64,000 bases of DNA from Lethocerus indicus (Eukaryota; Arthropoda; Insecta; Hemiptera; Belostomatidae): positions 5,917,575-5,981,574 of the forward strand of contig JACDQD010000005.1 in assembly GCA_019843655.1 (NCBI GenBank). The letters run 5' to 3'. Position numbers and translations under genes: made by a program. Positions 38,046 through 51,804 of this stretch are shown here, in pieces. The notes beneath the pieces were generated by a model. That model was given only the letters and a program-made list of their open reading frames with translations, searched no databases and had not been told where the DNA came from. Positions within the stretch are counted from its first letter, which is position 1. Each line of letters starts with the position of its first letter.

Positions 38046-38075
<30 letters not shown>
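38046..38075. repeat. (TA)n microsatellite
   Basis: A TA run of about 30 bases, preceded by a shorter one. Confidence 0.9.
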
Positions 38076-38078
<3 letters not shown>

Positions 38079-41000
38079 GGTCTATTTTCCAAAACTGAAC
38101 TGAAATTTCACCACATAAAGGGTTTTAGAAAACATTTTTTGCGCGGCACTTAAGCGTAAAATAAACAGAGGGGAGTTTTACGTTTCAATTTTGCGTTAAT
38201 TTAGCCCCGTCTTACCGGGGTCGTCATTGCGCATAAAATTAAGAACTTTAATGACCGTAATAAAAAAACCCTAATATTCAATAAAAACCTGCTTACAGTT
38301 GCACCGACTGTTATATAGAAATACAAACCTGGGAAGGCATGAAAATAACACGAGCATTAGATTTATACGCTCCTTCGACAGTCATAGGAGTCAAGAGCCA
38401 CAACTCAACAGCTAATGTGGCTATTAAAGGGGCCCCCTAGAGATGAATGCGATGGTCATGGATCAATTGGGAAATATGACTCGACAGAAGATCGAGTTAA
38501 ATCAGGATTTATCGCTCTTATTAGAAACCGAATTGAGACGAATTTGTTCTCGGACGGTTGTTGCAGATATGTTTTAAGAATTTTTATGCGTTTACATTAT
38601 CGGGAAGAAAATTCACGCTAATAAACAGGGGACTTCATTAATTGTTAATTCCGAGCAGAAATTATCAATCAAATGTTCCTTGCGGGTAAGGAAACTGAAT
38701 TCATGGTAATATTTCAATCAAAATTGTGTTACAAATTACCAATTGATTTAAGATTTTCTGCGTAGCGTGAACAAGGTAAACGGATGACCGTTTATTAGAT
38801 CTACCCCTATCACTTCCTTTAGCCTTATTAACAAAAATAAAAGGACGCTCAGTAATTTTAAGTTGGTATATGCGGAGACGTCTTATCGAGGTGTCTTAAA
38901 CATACATGACACAATACAACGGGGCCACACTGTGCGCGTGTCACGAAGGAGCGAAGATGCAGTTCACGAGCAGCACAGATAAAGTGCACGTACAGCCTTA
39001 TTGTCGTGACTGGGGCGGTATCTATGCCAGGATGCTTTGAGGTTGTTAAGAGAGTGAAGGCCATTATGCGAGAAGGGCTGGTTACAGGTGTTGGGAGGTT
39101 GAAGCTCGACGAGCCCCGAGAGAGGCGAAGCAAGGAGGAGATGGGGGATGGGGGCGAGGGGGCGCGATGAATGAATAAATAACGTTAAACCAATTAGGTT
39201 AGAGAGCCTGCCAACAACAGGATTATTGCTAATGGCATTAGGTGGGGCCCTCCAGACACATGCACAGTCTTCTATATTGTAACCTCCTAACAGATAACCT
39301 CGCCATTATGTATTAAACAAAGTTAAACAATTACAAAATCTGTTTTTCCATAGAATAATATGAATTAAATAATTAACAAAATATATATTTACGTTATAAT
39401 TCAAATTGTAGTACTGAATACAACTTTTTGTTTCCTTTCTTCGATATTCGATCAAATTTCTCCTAACATATCCATAAATTTGAACCAAATTTCAGTGCCT
39501 TTCATATTGGATCCACGTCAGAAAGAATATTTCATCTTCAATTAAATTGTCTGTTATTGACATCAATATAACAAAACGAAAATATTAACGTTAACCAAAC
39601 TTGATCTACAAGTATAAGGATGAATTCTAATAATAAATTCATGTGACTACGCGATTTTACCGGTAGAAGTTTTAAATGTCAACTTATTTCTGTTATTTCC
39701 CTAGTATCATTCGATTATTGTTTCACAGTGGAACAAGTTGTACTCTCTGTTCGCCTGTATATTACATTAATCGGTTTACTCAGACTTGCGTAACGATATA
39801 GGTTTTTGGAAGGGATGTGATATAACCGCCTTCGCCCTCTATTATTTTCATCATAAACCGAAACACAATATCTTCTAGACCTGCTGGGCTACTTTTCGTC
39901 GCTGGCCTCTAATCAGAACAAATGCCGTCGGACGATCGACACGTATCTGATTTCAGTTATGTAATTTGAGTTTCCAGTCGCCATCAATCCTACGTCAAAT
40001 TTTTCTGCGTGGAAACAGAATTCTCTGTGTCGGATATAAAATGGACTTCTCCGAAAAGCGCACAGTCAAACTTAGTTCAAGTCACTACGCACTCCACGGT
40101 TTAAACACGTTAGAAGTATCGCATTTTTTATTTATTTACAGTAGATTTTACTAACGTAGTCGTTACGATAGCTACCTACGTATTCTCTATATTTTATGTT
40201 TCCACTCGCCAAAATTCGGTATTAAAATACGCCGTAATTAATGACAGCCAAAATGCGTAAGTACCTCACTATATTACGGACAAATTGATATGGCGAGAAC
40301 CCAAAATCGGTCTAGCCTAACGCCAAATAGCGAAATGGAGGTAGAAGATCAGAATAATGACGATATATCACTTAGCTACTTGAACCGCGTAAACAAATTT
40401 TATATTTATAATTAGATATTCTTATCCATTGTTGGTTGAACGTTGCCTCAAGAGGCTTACTGGAGTAAATACCCAAGAGAACACATGATTATTGTTAAAA
40501 AAATGTCTTAATATCGCTCATATGAATACTGACACTGAATGTTACACACTTTCACTTGGTACCTAGATAAGTAACTGTGCACTCAAGTCGTTAATAAGTT
40601 CGAAATACTCCACTGGGGGAGGGGGCAAAGATGTAGTCGACCGGTCGAGAATCATCCGGCCGTAAAGAGAACAAACGATGGGGCTTTGCCGAGACCGATG
40701 TTTATCAGTCGGATTCGACCCGTTTCCGGGAGGCCAGAAGTAATCCAAGCCCACGAGCGGTTTATTCGCGGGTTAGAGCTCCCGCAGGGGTGCTAAGCTC
40801 TAAAGCGCCGGCAGATACCAAATTCGGTCCCTTCCGGGTCGTACTGGGACACTCCATTCCACAACTCGATACAAATTCTTGCCTCAGCGTCGGGTCCCGA
40901 TTTACTTTTTAAACGGACAGTAGACATCCCACATGAGTCAGAAAACCATCCGTGGCGAAAGGCTCCGTTCAAACAGGAGCAATAATAACTTCAGAGGTAG

Positions 41001-41154
41001 AAGCGGTATCACGAATGAAATAATACATTAGAAAACTCTCACATATTCCAGGATGGAGCCAACTGACCAGGATGAAGGAAGATAAAAATCGGGAAATTCG
41101 TCTACTTATCTTCCTTATATACCATTTAGGACAGCAAATAATTAGTTTAGAATA
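38076..41154. other. No gene recognised
   Basis: AT-rich sequence with a decayed ribozyme-repeat copy at 40289-40350. The short frames 38415-38621 and 38858-39133 resemble no known family to me. Confidence 0.6.
40289..40350 (+). repeat. Decayed ribozyme-bearing repeat, copy G
   Basis: TGGCGAG, then TCGGTCTAGC, then ATGGAGGTAGAAGATC occur in the order and spacing of copies A and D. The CTGANGA and GAAA elements are eroded. Confidence 0.5.
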
Positions 41155-41310
41155 CTTGTTTTGTGGTCTGCGAGGGGTTGGAATACCGTAGATTTCACGT
41201 GTTTCTGTCTCCTCTCGCTGGTTTGGTCTTTTAGCTCTTTTAATTTGGTCAACCGATCTAGCCAGAGACGAAACCAGCAAGAGGAGGAGATAGAGACACG
41301 CGAAATCTAC
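41155..41310. mobile_element. Inverted pair of ribozyme-repeat tails (palindrome), copy C
   Basis: The left arm (41155-41228, antisense) matches the tail of copy A over about 75 bp. The right arm (41267-41310, sense) is a second tail copy (GACGAAACCAGCAAGAGG to CGCGAAATCTAC). The inner 40 bp of the arms pair with a 38-bp spacer that contains GATCTAGCC, the family's cleavage region. The block can form a long hairpin. Confidence 0.75.
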
Positions 41311-44300
41311 GACAAATAATTGACAACTATGACAGTGTTAATGAAAGATTCTATTAGATTGAAAACAGTCGAACGTCGTCGGTCGGTCTCTAGAAAGTAT
41401 CTCATTAAAGACACTATGGCGAGAGTGCGGCAGCGATAGCCTGAGATGGGGCCCGGCTCTTCTTCAAAGGGAGAAGTAAAGCTCGACAATCACAGCCCAC
41501 CGCAATAACGTCACCGTAGCGCAGTCGGTAAAAATGAGCGAACCTTATCGAAATGGGTTTCGGGGCGAGAGAAAAAAAAACTTCGATAAGCGGAGCAATT
41601 ATATGTTCTATTCAAAGCCGGAATTTTTCCAAACCGAATTCCCCCGAGTGAAATTCCCCAATCGGTAGTCCCGGGGAAGAAAGGGCCCTCGTCTAAACGG
41701 CCTTCGGTTTTTATTTTCCCTTTCTTTTTTTTTTAAATAACCGCGAGCCATTTCACGAGTCCTTTATTGAAGGGTTTCCCGGGACCGGTCAAAGATTCTT
41801 CTTTCAGATAACCTACAAGGGGCGGCCAGTTATCATTATTTTCAAGTGGAAAAATATTAATTCGTTCCATTCTTTTTGTTCCATTTTTTTTTTAAAGAAA
41901 ATTTCATCGTCGGGAACACGATTTTGCGGATCGTCTGTTTTTCTAAATTGTTCGTCGATAAAGGGACGGAGACTCACGGTCTAATAGCTGTACGTTCTTG
42001 GCCCTCTTGTAATTCGCATACATTACAGCTGCTCGTATTTTAAAAGCGGAATTTCGGGAATAAATACGCCTAGGGGTTTTTCCGCTTAACCGATGCACGA
42101 GTTTTTACGGCATTTGTCGCAATAACACGCGATATTATTATAGTTATTTATGGAAACGAGGTCTTCCATTTACATATGTAATATCGTCAAATCATTTTAC
42201 CGGAATCACATCCCCGCTCTTAGTCAGATAGAAACCCGACCACAAATATGAATAAAACTGAATGTAACAAATAATAAACGGAATAATTTTCCCAATAAAA
42301 AGGTACCCAATAATAAATAAACAATTTCCAGGACTATAAATATATTTCTGGTCACAATTGTTTTATGGCGCAATGCTTTAGGGTTTGAATCATAGATTAA
42401 AGGCTTAGAGCCCTCAAATTTGAGAGAGAATTTACCAAGGGAATTCCTGCGCAAATTATAGTTCGATTCCAAAAAAATGTACTAGATAAAATAACAGAAA
42501 ATATCTGCCTCACGCCAATCCCGAATTCAAATGGTAATGTAAAATAACTGCGAAAAATTTCAATATCACAGGCAGTTTTTGTTATTTCAATATTTTGTCC
42601 ATGCTTAAGTGGTGCCGATATATTGTTGTTAACGTATAACCTGAGAGAAAGTTCAATTACCCGCATCATCCGCAAGGGAAATGGGACAGAGAAGGAGGAG
42701 CGAGTTTTGCAATTGGGCCTAAGGGACCGGGGCCAATATATAAAGGCCTTGACCTCCGATATTTCGGAACCGGGCAGCCGCCCTTAAGACCGGGGGCCGT
42801 CGTTTTTTTCGAAAACAGTCCCAGGAATAATATTTGACTGCTGAGAAGAAAAGGATTAGTACAATAATCTGGCACAAAAGACAAACGTGGATTGTATTTG
42901 GACGGGACCAACAAACGGCTGGTGCCCAGAATAGGCGGCTATAGCGTGGGTGTGTCCACAACCGGTCAACTCCTTCACAACAAACCAATCGTTCAATAAT
43001 TTTTCTTTTTCTCTCTCTCTATTTCCCCCTCCATGCGCCGTAAACTTGGAACATTAAGTCCTTATCTATCTTTTGGACCTTATATTTATGTATCCCTTTC
43101 AATAACTTTTACAACGCGCAGTCATTCTTAGAGAACAATTTCTGGTGGATTATGTTCATATAAGAAAACGAAATTCAAACGGGTGATGGTCTATTAATTT
43201 TGAAGACTACATTACTTGTAATTAATTATGAAAGCCCCACTAAAGAAACGAATTCACCACAGTTAATAATAATAACTTGTTGCTGAATTTTTAATATTGA
43301 ACTGTGCGCGAAATCCAAGTGGGAGCGTAATACTTTATTAACCGTGGAATAGAGAATCCGAACGAGCACCAATTATCAGTATTATGCGGAATTTCTCGAT
43401 TGGACATAATAGGAAACGATTGCGAGTTATTTGTGACGCCGTTTCAACGAGTGCAACAGTTGAAACGGTCTGATCGTCGGCTAATAATCGGTTAAATAAT
43501 AGGCAGTCAGTGTTCGTGTCAGAAAGAAGATTGGGACCGACAATTTCCTTCTGGAAAATCTTTTATGTATATCGTGTCGCTAATTTGAGCCGCTCCGTTC
43601 CCGCTAATAACCCCAGTTCCAGTTCTGAGATAGCGATCTCTTTGTGGCTGCGGCTATCATAAACCCGGCTCTCCAACTGACCTCTATACTGATAGATCTG
43701 ATCTCGACTGTGTTCTAAAGTGTGATGGACACACAGTTCTTATCCAGAATTAAAGACAGTTGCGACTGCATCGTGATCTACTGCCGCTCGTTTCATTTCC
43801 TGTCTGCTTTTCACTGATGTCATTTTGGGATAGACTAATATTGACGATTGTGAGATGAGCGTTTTCTTTCCCAGAATAAAAGAAGCGTCGTACTATTGTA
43901 ATGTAAGGAAATGAACCAATGCACCCATGCTATGTCTCCAACCTCACCCAACACTCAGATCTTAACGTCCCGTTTGTCAGCTAATTAGTTTACAAAAATA
44001 TAACAAATTTCTCTCCAGAATTACACGACATCGTACTATGCCTGACAATGACAGAGGGCCTCAAGTGACTACATGATCTAAACATGTCAGAAAAATATGA
44101 AAATGAATTAATAAATTTAAGAAAAGGTTTCTCCACCGTTATTCCCTGTTCGTTAATAGCGTTACTCGAACATCAATGTTTAAAAAATAACTATTTTCAT
44201 AATTGCGATAATTCATACGTACGATGGTAGTATCTTTGAGTGAAATTGTTGAAATAACCGAGTAAAAATAGGTTTATATAAGCCGTTCTCAAAAAAACTC

Positions 44301-47300
44301 CGACTGAGGAGAGGGTTAAGAGGATAAACTCGATGCGAAAACGTGGCCAGAAATGATGACAAGTGGACGCTAAGTCGCGAACTAATAGAACTCTAAGGCC
44401 CTTCAAGGCACTACAATAGAAGACATAGGAAGGATTTTATCCACTGTTTGAGTTTACACCTGCATGTACCTATTTCAATAGGTTTTATTTTATCAGTTTG
44501 TCTGTTGAGTAATTTTGAGCTTGTTAAAGTACTTTAATTGAATAGAGTCGACATTTGTGGTACACAGTAAGAGTCTGTAATTTGCGAATTATTTCGCAGA
44601 ATTCGTTCGACGGGTAATGAACCTCAAAGAAAATGTAGGCCCAAGGCGAGTCGGACATAAATTTTTGCCTAAATGTACACAATGCGTGGTAAAAAGGAAA
44701 CATCTGCTCCGAAAGACGAGTCTAGTACAACGAACCAAGTTCACTATAAATAGTTATCAGAACTTTACTCCACTAATTTTAACAAATGCATTTTAATCTA
44801 AGTAAAGAAAAGCTAATGTATTTTTCTATCGTGTATTAGAAAAGAACGGGACGATATTTAAACATAAAATTCTGGTGACTCTAATTTAGCTGTTATAATT
44901 GATATTAAAGGACGTCAGATCCGAAACTGAAAACTTGTTTAATGAATTTATCTCTCATAAATGTTACTATGCTATTAAATTGTCCGTAACTATTTATCAA
45001 CTATATTGTGTTTCATTCAGGCAGCAGGGGGGTTTTATTTATTACACTTTTCTGGATCCCTAAATTATGAAGACTTACAAGTTGAGTCGGTCCATTGTCT
45101 CGTCCAGAATGAGGTACGGGACCAGTGGTAAATAAATGATTGGATACATCCAACGGTTGGATACCGACCGACTTTTATTTCCCCACCACCGCACGAAACA
45201 TGAAATCTGCATAGCCCAAGAAAATTAGAAATGCCAGTTTGCCTAAGTAAAAAATTCAGTACATAACAAGTTTAATAACGCACCTGTTACGCAAGCCCGA
45301 GTGAAAGGCAAAGAAATGAAAGAATTCATGTACTTTCAAGATACTTAACAGTCCTGAAATACTTAGCTTTTGATTATTTTCTAGCCATAAATATTTAGGT
45401 TGCATAGTGAAATATAGGTGTAATACATACAATTAATTATGTTGGATTAATGACCGATTGTAAAATCCAACAATTAGAAAGTGGGGAAGTCGGTTTCCAA
45501 TTTTTTCCTTACTCAAATTATTTCTCAGTTTTTCTTCTAATCGGAATTGTAAAGGGGAAAAAAGGCGTTCGTTACTTCCGCTCTCTTTCCCCTTTATTCA
45601 TTGGCGGATCCGGTGTCGTTCTAATGAGAGCACCGGCGTTTTAAAATGCAATCGTCTCCAACTAGCGAGAACCTTCGGTTGGTTCAATTCATTAAGGAAA
45701 GTGACTTTTGATCTCTCCCTTTCTCGCCCCCTCCCCCTCTCGCCCCTCTCTTACTACAGCCCCATTTGTTACGAAAAATGGACGGGGCCGTGTGAGATAT
45801 ACTGCGCGAAAAAACCCGGGGCTGTTAAAAATTGATTACGGTCATGATTACGTGAATCTGTACAGAGGGGGTGCAACTCTTGGAAATACCCGAAGGGAAA
45901 AAGTTACTCTGTGTAAGAAAAGCAAACAGGAAATAATGAGCAGGTATTACTGGTATAAACTGATGACATAATAAACAAAACCGTTAATTTGTACAGTAAT
46001 TCAATATTAAAAAGCCCTTATAGTAAAGGAATAGAAAGCCAGATTATCAAAACGATATTCTAGAAAATGTCCTCTATTCGGATATAATTCGAACATTAAT
46101 TATACAATAGTTATGGAATAGATCTCCTAGCATCTCCTTCGTTTAGGTAGAAACGGATGTCATTCCGGTAGGGGATATATCGAGGCAATTACGCCTGTTG
46201 ATGCTGAACGCTGAATTTGTTGATTCGGGTCGGGCATAAAAATATCAGGGCGATGGTAAACGCTGGGCCTTCGTTTATAAACAGACATCAGGATTGATTG
46301 AATTATTGGGAGGGGCGCAAGGAGGCCGATCCCATCCCAAGTGGTCTCTTCTCGACAGCCCACTCGGATATCCCTCCATCTCGATTCCTATAAACGGACT
46401 AGGAGAGATAGAAATTGGATATTTCCAATCAATCAGTCTTATTTCCATCTATTTTTACAAGTTATCCTTAATTTATAATCATGTACCTTAGGCGCAGAAG
46501 TGTAATATTCCAATTAGCCATCAACGCAGTGGGTATTAGTTTTGCACAAATAAATTCTCCATTTCGTAATTCATTTCTCAGGTATCGAATTTCTTTATCA
46601 GTCATCTACTTTTATGTATTATTCCTCGTATATATTCTTCTTATGCTTTAATATTTTTAACTTGTATTCAAAGGAAAAACAAATGAGTTATCACGTTTTT
46701 CGATTCGCATGACTCAAATGAATTGATACATGTTTAATCTATACTTCTGAATTTGCACTATCGTTTTATAGGGGCAGTTGATAAAGGGTATCTCTCCTGT
46801 CTCCGGAATTCTGCCCCCGTAGTTGTTCTATCGGCGGCGACAAACTGCACCGTTTATAAAGAGCTGAAACGCCTCTCCATTTACCGTTATTGATCGTAAT
46901 AGGGAAAATGATGGTCGGCGGAAAGGAGGCTATTTGCTTCTAAAGGGCCGAAATCACTGTCGGGGACTTACTTCTTCATTCCCCGTCCCGCTAAAAGTCC
47001 CAGCCGCTTTTTATGTCCACAGCTCGAGTCAATACGGCGTAAAATATTTGGGCCAATAGGAAATCGCATAACCGGGGAGAAATGTCTCCGATCTTTCAGT
47101 TTCCATCCCGGCGGTGAACGGGTGTACGCGGTTTAGGGCTGGGGCCGAGGAATACGATGGTCTTTCCCCAGTTCTTAACTCAATTTCGGCCCCAATACGT
47201 CATCCGCTTAGTGTCCGTTTCTCCAGGAGCTCGATATCTATCCTCCTCCTAACATCATCAACGTATATTTCATTTCCCATTGTATCACTCGTTGCCCACT

Positions 47301-47675
47301 CCAGTCACCGCCCTTTGAAACCCGTAGGCCGCAATAAAAGTAAGAAAATGGATTCTTTTTGGATTTGAAAATAGTTACAAATATTTCTTCCCAAAGAACG
47401 TAGTGCGACAATCTAATGTTGTTGTATAGTGCAATGTCAAATATGTGCCGTATAAATGAATGAGTATATTTACTGGTGCAGATTTTTAACGATTTCGTTA
47501 ATCCTCCATATTTTCCTACTAAGAATAAATATTCTTAATTATTCAATCTGTAGTCTAATAAAGAATATAATCAGATTTATTATTGTATGACTGTTCTTTG
47601 AGATAATAGCATTAGAGCAATAACATTTTGTTAATGAATAAGATATGAAGAACCAGCGACTCTTATTGAAAAACA

Positions 47676-47735
47676 AATTTGCAATTGAAAAAAACCTTTC
47701 CGCCGGAATTCGAACCCGGGTCAGCCCGGACTATA
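47676..47735 (-). repeat. tRNA-like SINE copy (minus strand)
   Basis: On the minus strand GGGCTGACCCGGGTTCGAAT leads into TCCGGCGG, a B-box (GGTTCGAATTCC, 47705-47716). TTCAATTGCAAATTT follows at 47676-47690. Both parts match the copy at 6395-6455. Confidence 0.55.
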
Positions 47736-48384
47736 CTAATCATCTCAAGAAACTTACTCAGAAACAGTACAACTGGTAATAGTACTACCTTATACGGGAG
47801 GGTCATGACGTAAGTTAGAGACTTACCCCGTTGTAAGGGATGTATTCGCCGATGCTATCAGTGAGTACGGTAACTGGGTAGAGGAGGAAGTAGAGTGCCG
47901 AAACTACCAGGGATTGTGCTTACATGGCGACCCGATACCGGGGTAGCCGACGAGAGGACAAAAGACCGTGGAACATAATGGCATCATCCACGCTGACTTT
48001 ATGAGATACTTGAAGCGGGTTCGAGCTTAGTGCCTTCGCGTTTCCAAATAAAAGGCGATGTTTGCTACTCGTCATCATCAATGAAAACGTGTCAACTCCG
48101 TAAACGGGACAATATTTAGGATAACGACTAGGGCGCGGAGTAAAGAGACCGGCAGCTTACTTAAGCAATTTTAAATTGATATCTACTGTACACAGAGGTG
48201 ATCGATGACGAGAGTCAAGATTAAAGTTTTTGAGTGGATGAACGGGAGCCATTGATCATCATAATGGACGGTGGACCTACTCGGGACTCTCGGCGGTCCG
48301 AATTACTCCAGTTAGACGAACAAACTGTTACTTATCGGGTAGGCCCAGCCGATAACAACGGTTGCGAGAGCGTAATGTGCTCCT

Positions 48385-48410
48385 GGGGGTGGGGGTGGGA
48401 TGGGGGTGTG
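48385..48410 (+). other. G-quadruplex-prone tract
   Basis: Four G-runs (GGGGG T GGGGG T GGG AT GGGGG) separated by one or two bases. Confidence 0.7.
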
Positions 48411-51315
48411 TTTTTGCGCGAGGGGCGGCACAGGTGGCCGGTATTATCGATGGGGGGGGGACCATTTCCTCCCCATTATTGGGTCGGGTACCGAGCCACC
48501 CCCGCCCCACACACACTCGCCGCCGCCGCCACCGAATTTCATATCCAAGCCGTATCCCACCTTCCTTCTTTTTTGTTGCGTCTCTGTTGTTTTTATTGGA
48601 CGGAGCAAAACACACGGGAAATTGCATTTTGCGGCCGCCGCGATAAACCGTGACCCGAATGCCCCACACACCTACAACTTGCATCCAGCATTACAAACAG
48701 AACTCATCTTATTTTCCTCAGTTATATTACCGGGGGAGTAATTTTATAACTTTATACGTTGTATAAACAGAAATATGGTTGTTAATATAATATTAATTTT
48801 TTCACGCCAGGAAAAAAACCTCTTGGACTATTAGAAAGAAGGACTATTAGTTATTTGTATATAAGAATATATATGATAGTTCTACTATTTCCCACATTAT
48901 GAGATCAGATCTGTTTTTAATAAATGTAATTATTACACTAGCGATATGAATCATGAAAAAAACTGGGGTATTTAACCTTATCGGGGCAAAAAATAAGCTC
49001 CTCCCTTCTGGAAATATTAAATTTCCGCGGACTAATAAATCAAACGGATTATGAAGTGGTCATTCTTAATCGGGCCCCAAACCGGAATTTAAAGAAAAAA
49101 TTAAATATTCCGATAGAGACGGCGTGGGTTAAATCGTACAGGGAAAGGGTTTAATTTCTGCGGGCGGGGGGGAGGGCGTTTGATTCGAAGGTTGTGAAAC
49201 AGGGCGCTAAATAAGCCGCCGGGGTCGGGACAGAGGTGGAGGGGTGAGGGGGAGGCCCGACATTTTACAATATCAACTACCCTGTGTTCTTTTCAAATAT
49301 TCAGAGGTCTTGTTGAGTGGCGGTGAGGGCGGGTGTTTTGGGCCGGGGGCGGGGTACGACTGGCGGCGCTGTGAGACCCATTACCTATTTAATAGGTCCC
49401 GTTTGAACCCCCGGCTCCTGCCTCCTCCAATTAGCGACAGGCTTTTCATCGCCGACGACATTTCAGCCGTACGGTCGAAAAAGCGAAAAATCGACGGCGG
49501 ATTCGTTTTGTTTTTTCGCACCGCTGAATTCAGTTGTACCGTCGTTTAAGCGAAGGAAAGGTCGTAAATATAATTTTTTTCTAGAGGCCAATAGGAGCAA
49601 TCATCAACTAGGCTTTTATCGGTTACGGATATTGAACACCAAATTGAAAATAATGAAGTTAGTTCTTGTCCAATGTTCATTACTAACTAAAACTGGAGAA
49701 TATAGCTAAGGTTGTGGGTCGTGGGTATTAGCTAAGGACTAATATTGGTCCCACTTATGGAAATAACAATGCTAATTGCATAATTAGTTTTGTAATCTAA
49801 TGTGCTCTGTATATTTTCATTACGACCCCATTTTCGATATTTCCCATTATATTTTTTTCATTTATGATTTGATATAATCAAGGAAGCTCGTAGCTGCTCC
49901 AGAGGCGAATCTACAGCGAGTAATACTCCGGCGCAGTTGAGGCATTATCGGTGGGGGGGGTTTCTCTTTTCCCGGTGTCGTTTTATGGCGGTGTTACCGC
50001 TTCTGAAAGGTAATTCCGCGGCTAGATAACTGACATGGCGCCCTTAACGGCAATTAGGTGGCGGGTGTACCGCCCGCGCACAGGGCCCTACGCGCGCCAA
50101 CCCGAACCCTAATCCAATCTACGAACACGGGCACAAACACGCACACTCTCGGCTAACAATCCCCAGCTCATGATAACGGCCACGGTAACGCCTTTCTTCC
50201 ACCGCACTGTTCTCACACCTATTGAAATAATAAAACTCGGAAAGCAATGAAACTTAGTTTCATTTATTGACTTTTCAACTCCAGTACTGGAATGAAATTA
50301 TTCTTTGAAATAAAACATTCTAAATACGAGATACTAGAAAATATACCGGCCATAGGTAAAGTTACTTCGTTTCGATTCACATAGAGAATTTGTAGTAATT
50401 TTTCTCAACTCATCAATTGAGTATCAATTTAATCGCACCTAACGGGAGAAGAAGCAATCGATTATCCCGATAAGGCACATATTTATTCAAAGTGCGAATT
50501 GAATTAGAGTCGTCGGCCGTGCTAAACACATCAAATGTTTTTAATGTTCCAGCAGATACGCCCATATTTACTAGGGTTCGGTTCTTGCGGTAAATATATT
50601 GTATCAGTTTAATATTTAAATATTTAAAAACTGATTGCCACGGTTTTAAATATACACTTTACAATGTTATTGTTCCTAAAAAAAATTATTTCTAGTTTAA
50701 TTCTAACAACTGTGACATAAACTTTTGTTTTCTAATTTAGCCTCGTACAAAGTGCATTTTTTCTGTGTCCCGTTTTACGGTTGAACAATTCAGCTCGGTC
50801 GGGCATAAAAAAAAAATCGCACGCATAAAGAAAACTGGACCATATTTTTGTCTTCGTCGGGTGGGGTGTATTTCTGGCCGGAGTCTCGGCGGGCAATATA
50901 TCCCGGGGTAAGAAATAAAAACTGCAAACTTGGTGGGGGGCGGCAAAAAACTTGGGCCGCCGAGAGTTACGTATGCAGAAACAGATATGTTAGAGGGGAG
51001 GCGGGCCGGAGCCGGCAAACTCGCCGGCTAAAACTGGGCCCAGTCGCTTCCGTTTCCGGCTTAATCTATAACTGCGAGCGTATCGATATTTTCCCCTTCA
51101 TGGACGGAACAATATGGGGGAACATTGTTTAATTAATATTTCAGTTGTACTACGATGTAATAGAAATCCTGTACTTTTAGAAATATTTAGAAATCGTTCA
51201 AAACTATAAAGAAGAACTTGGTATGATCTACCAGAGACAATATTTGTCAAGATAAATTGAATCATTTCATAATATCTTACTAATTCATAATATCGAAGAA
51301 ATGGCTATAAGTCTA

Positions 51316-51318
<3 letters not shown>

Positions 51319-51375
<57 letters not shown>
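51319..51375. repeat. (AT)28 microsatellite
   Basis: A perfect AT run of about 57 bases. Confidence 0.95.
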
Positions 51376-51377
<2 letters not shown>

Positions 51378-51783
51378 AGAGAAATATTTGAATATACAAA
51401 CTACTGGAAATATTATATTATTTTTAAAATTCAACATCCAAGTGGGTAATATGCAATATTGAAATTTATCCGAGAGAGGACGAAGGAATATCATCTCTAT
51501 GTTGCAGTGATTTCGAGAAATTTAGGAAATACGCCACGTTGAATGTGGTTAAATGGCGTTAACACGCTGTTTCAGTCAAGTGCCGTTGTTTTTGTCAGGA
51601 AAATAAAACTGCGCCGTCGGTGAAAAGACGGGCCCTCGGAAACTGGAAACGGGGCAATTGTTTTAATGGGGAACAAAAAAAAGTGCCCAGAAACTGTCCA
51701 ACCGCTACAAAACTGGAAAGGCCAATCGGTTAGGGTGGAATTAGTGTCGGTAGGGGCGAGTGTGCCGGTGGCAGCGCTATGAT

Positions 51784-51804
51784 GGCGGCGGCGGCGGCGG
51801 CGGC
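51784..51804 (+). repeat. (GGC)7 microsatellite
   Basis: Seven GGC/GCG triplets following ATGAT. Confidence 0.85.

Noticed and set aside
38858..39133. 91-codon minus frame in GC-richer sequence
   Set aside because: No recognisable motif on either strand, and no splice logic connecting it to the gene.
41515..41560. CGTAGCGCAGTCGGTAA, like the 5' part of a tRNA
   Set aside because: No anticodon arm, B-box or acceptor stem follows; at most a tRNA-derived fragment.
46966..47020. Minus-strand GTAAGT donor with a phase-0 frame ending GTGNEE that could precede ELVYPG
   Set aside because: The frame has a stop 13 codons upstream and no ATG or good acceptor. The exon at 33015-33106 fits far better.
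48234..48741. Several overlapping frames of 75-139 codons
   Set aside because: All lie on the same GC-rich low-complexity stretch in conflicting frames, with no recognisable domain.
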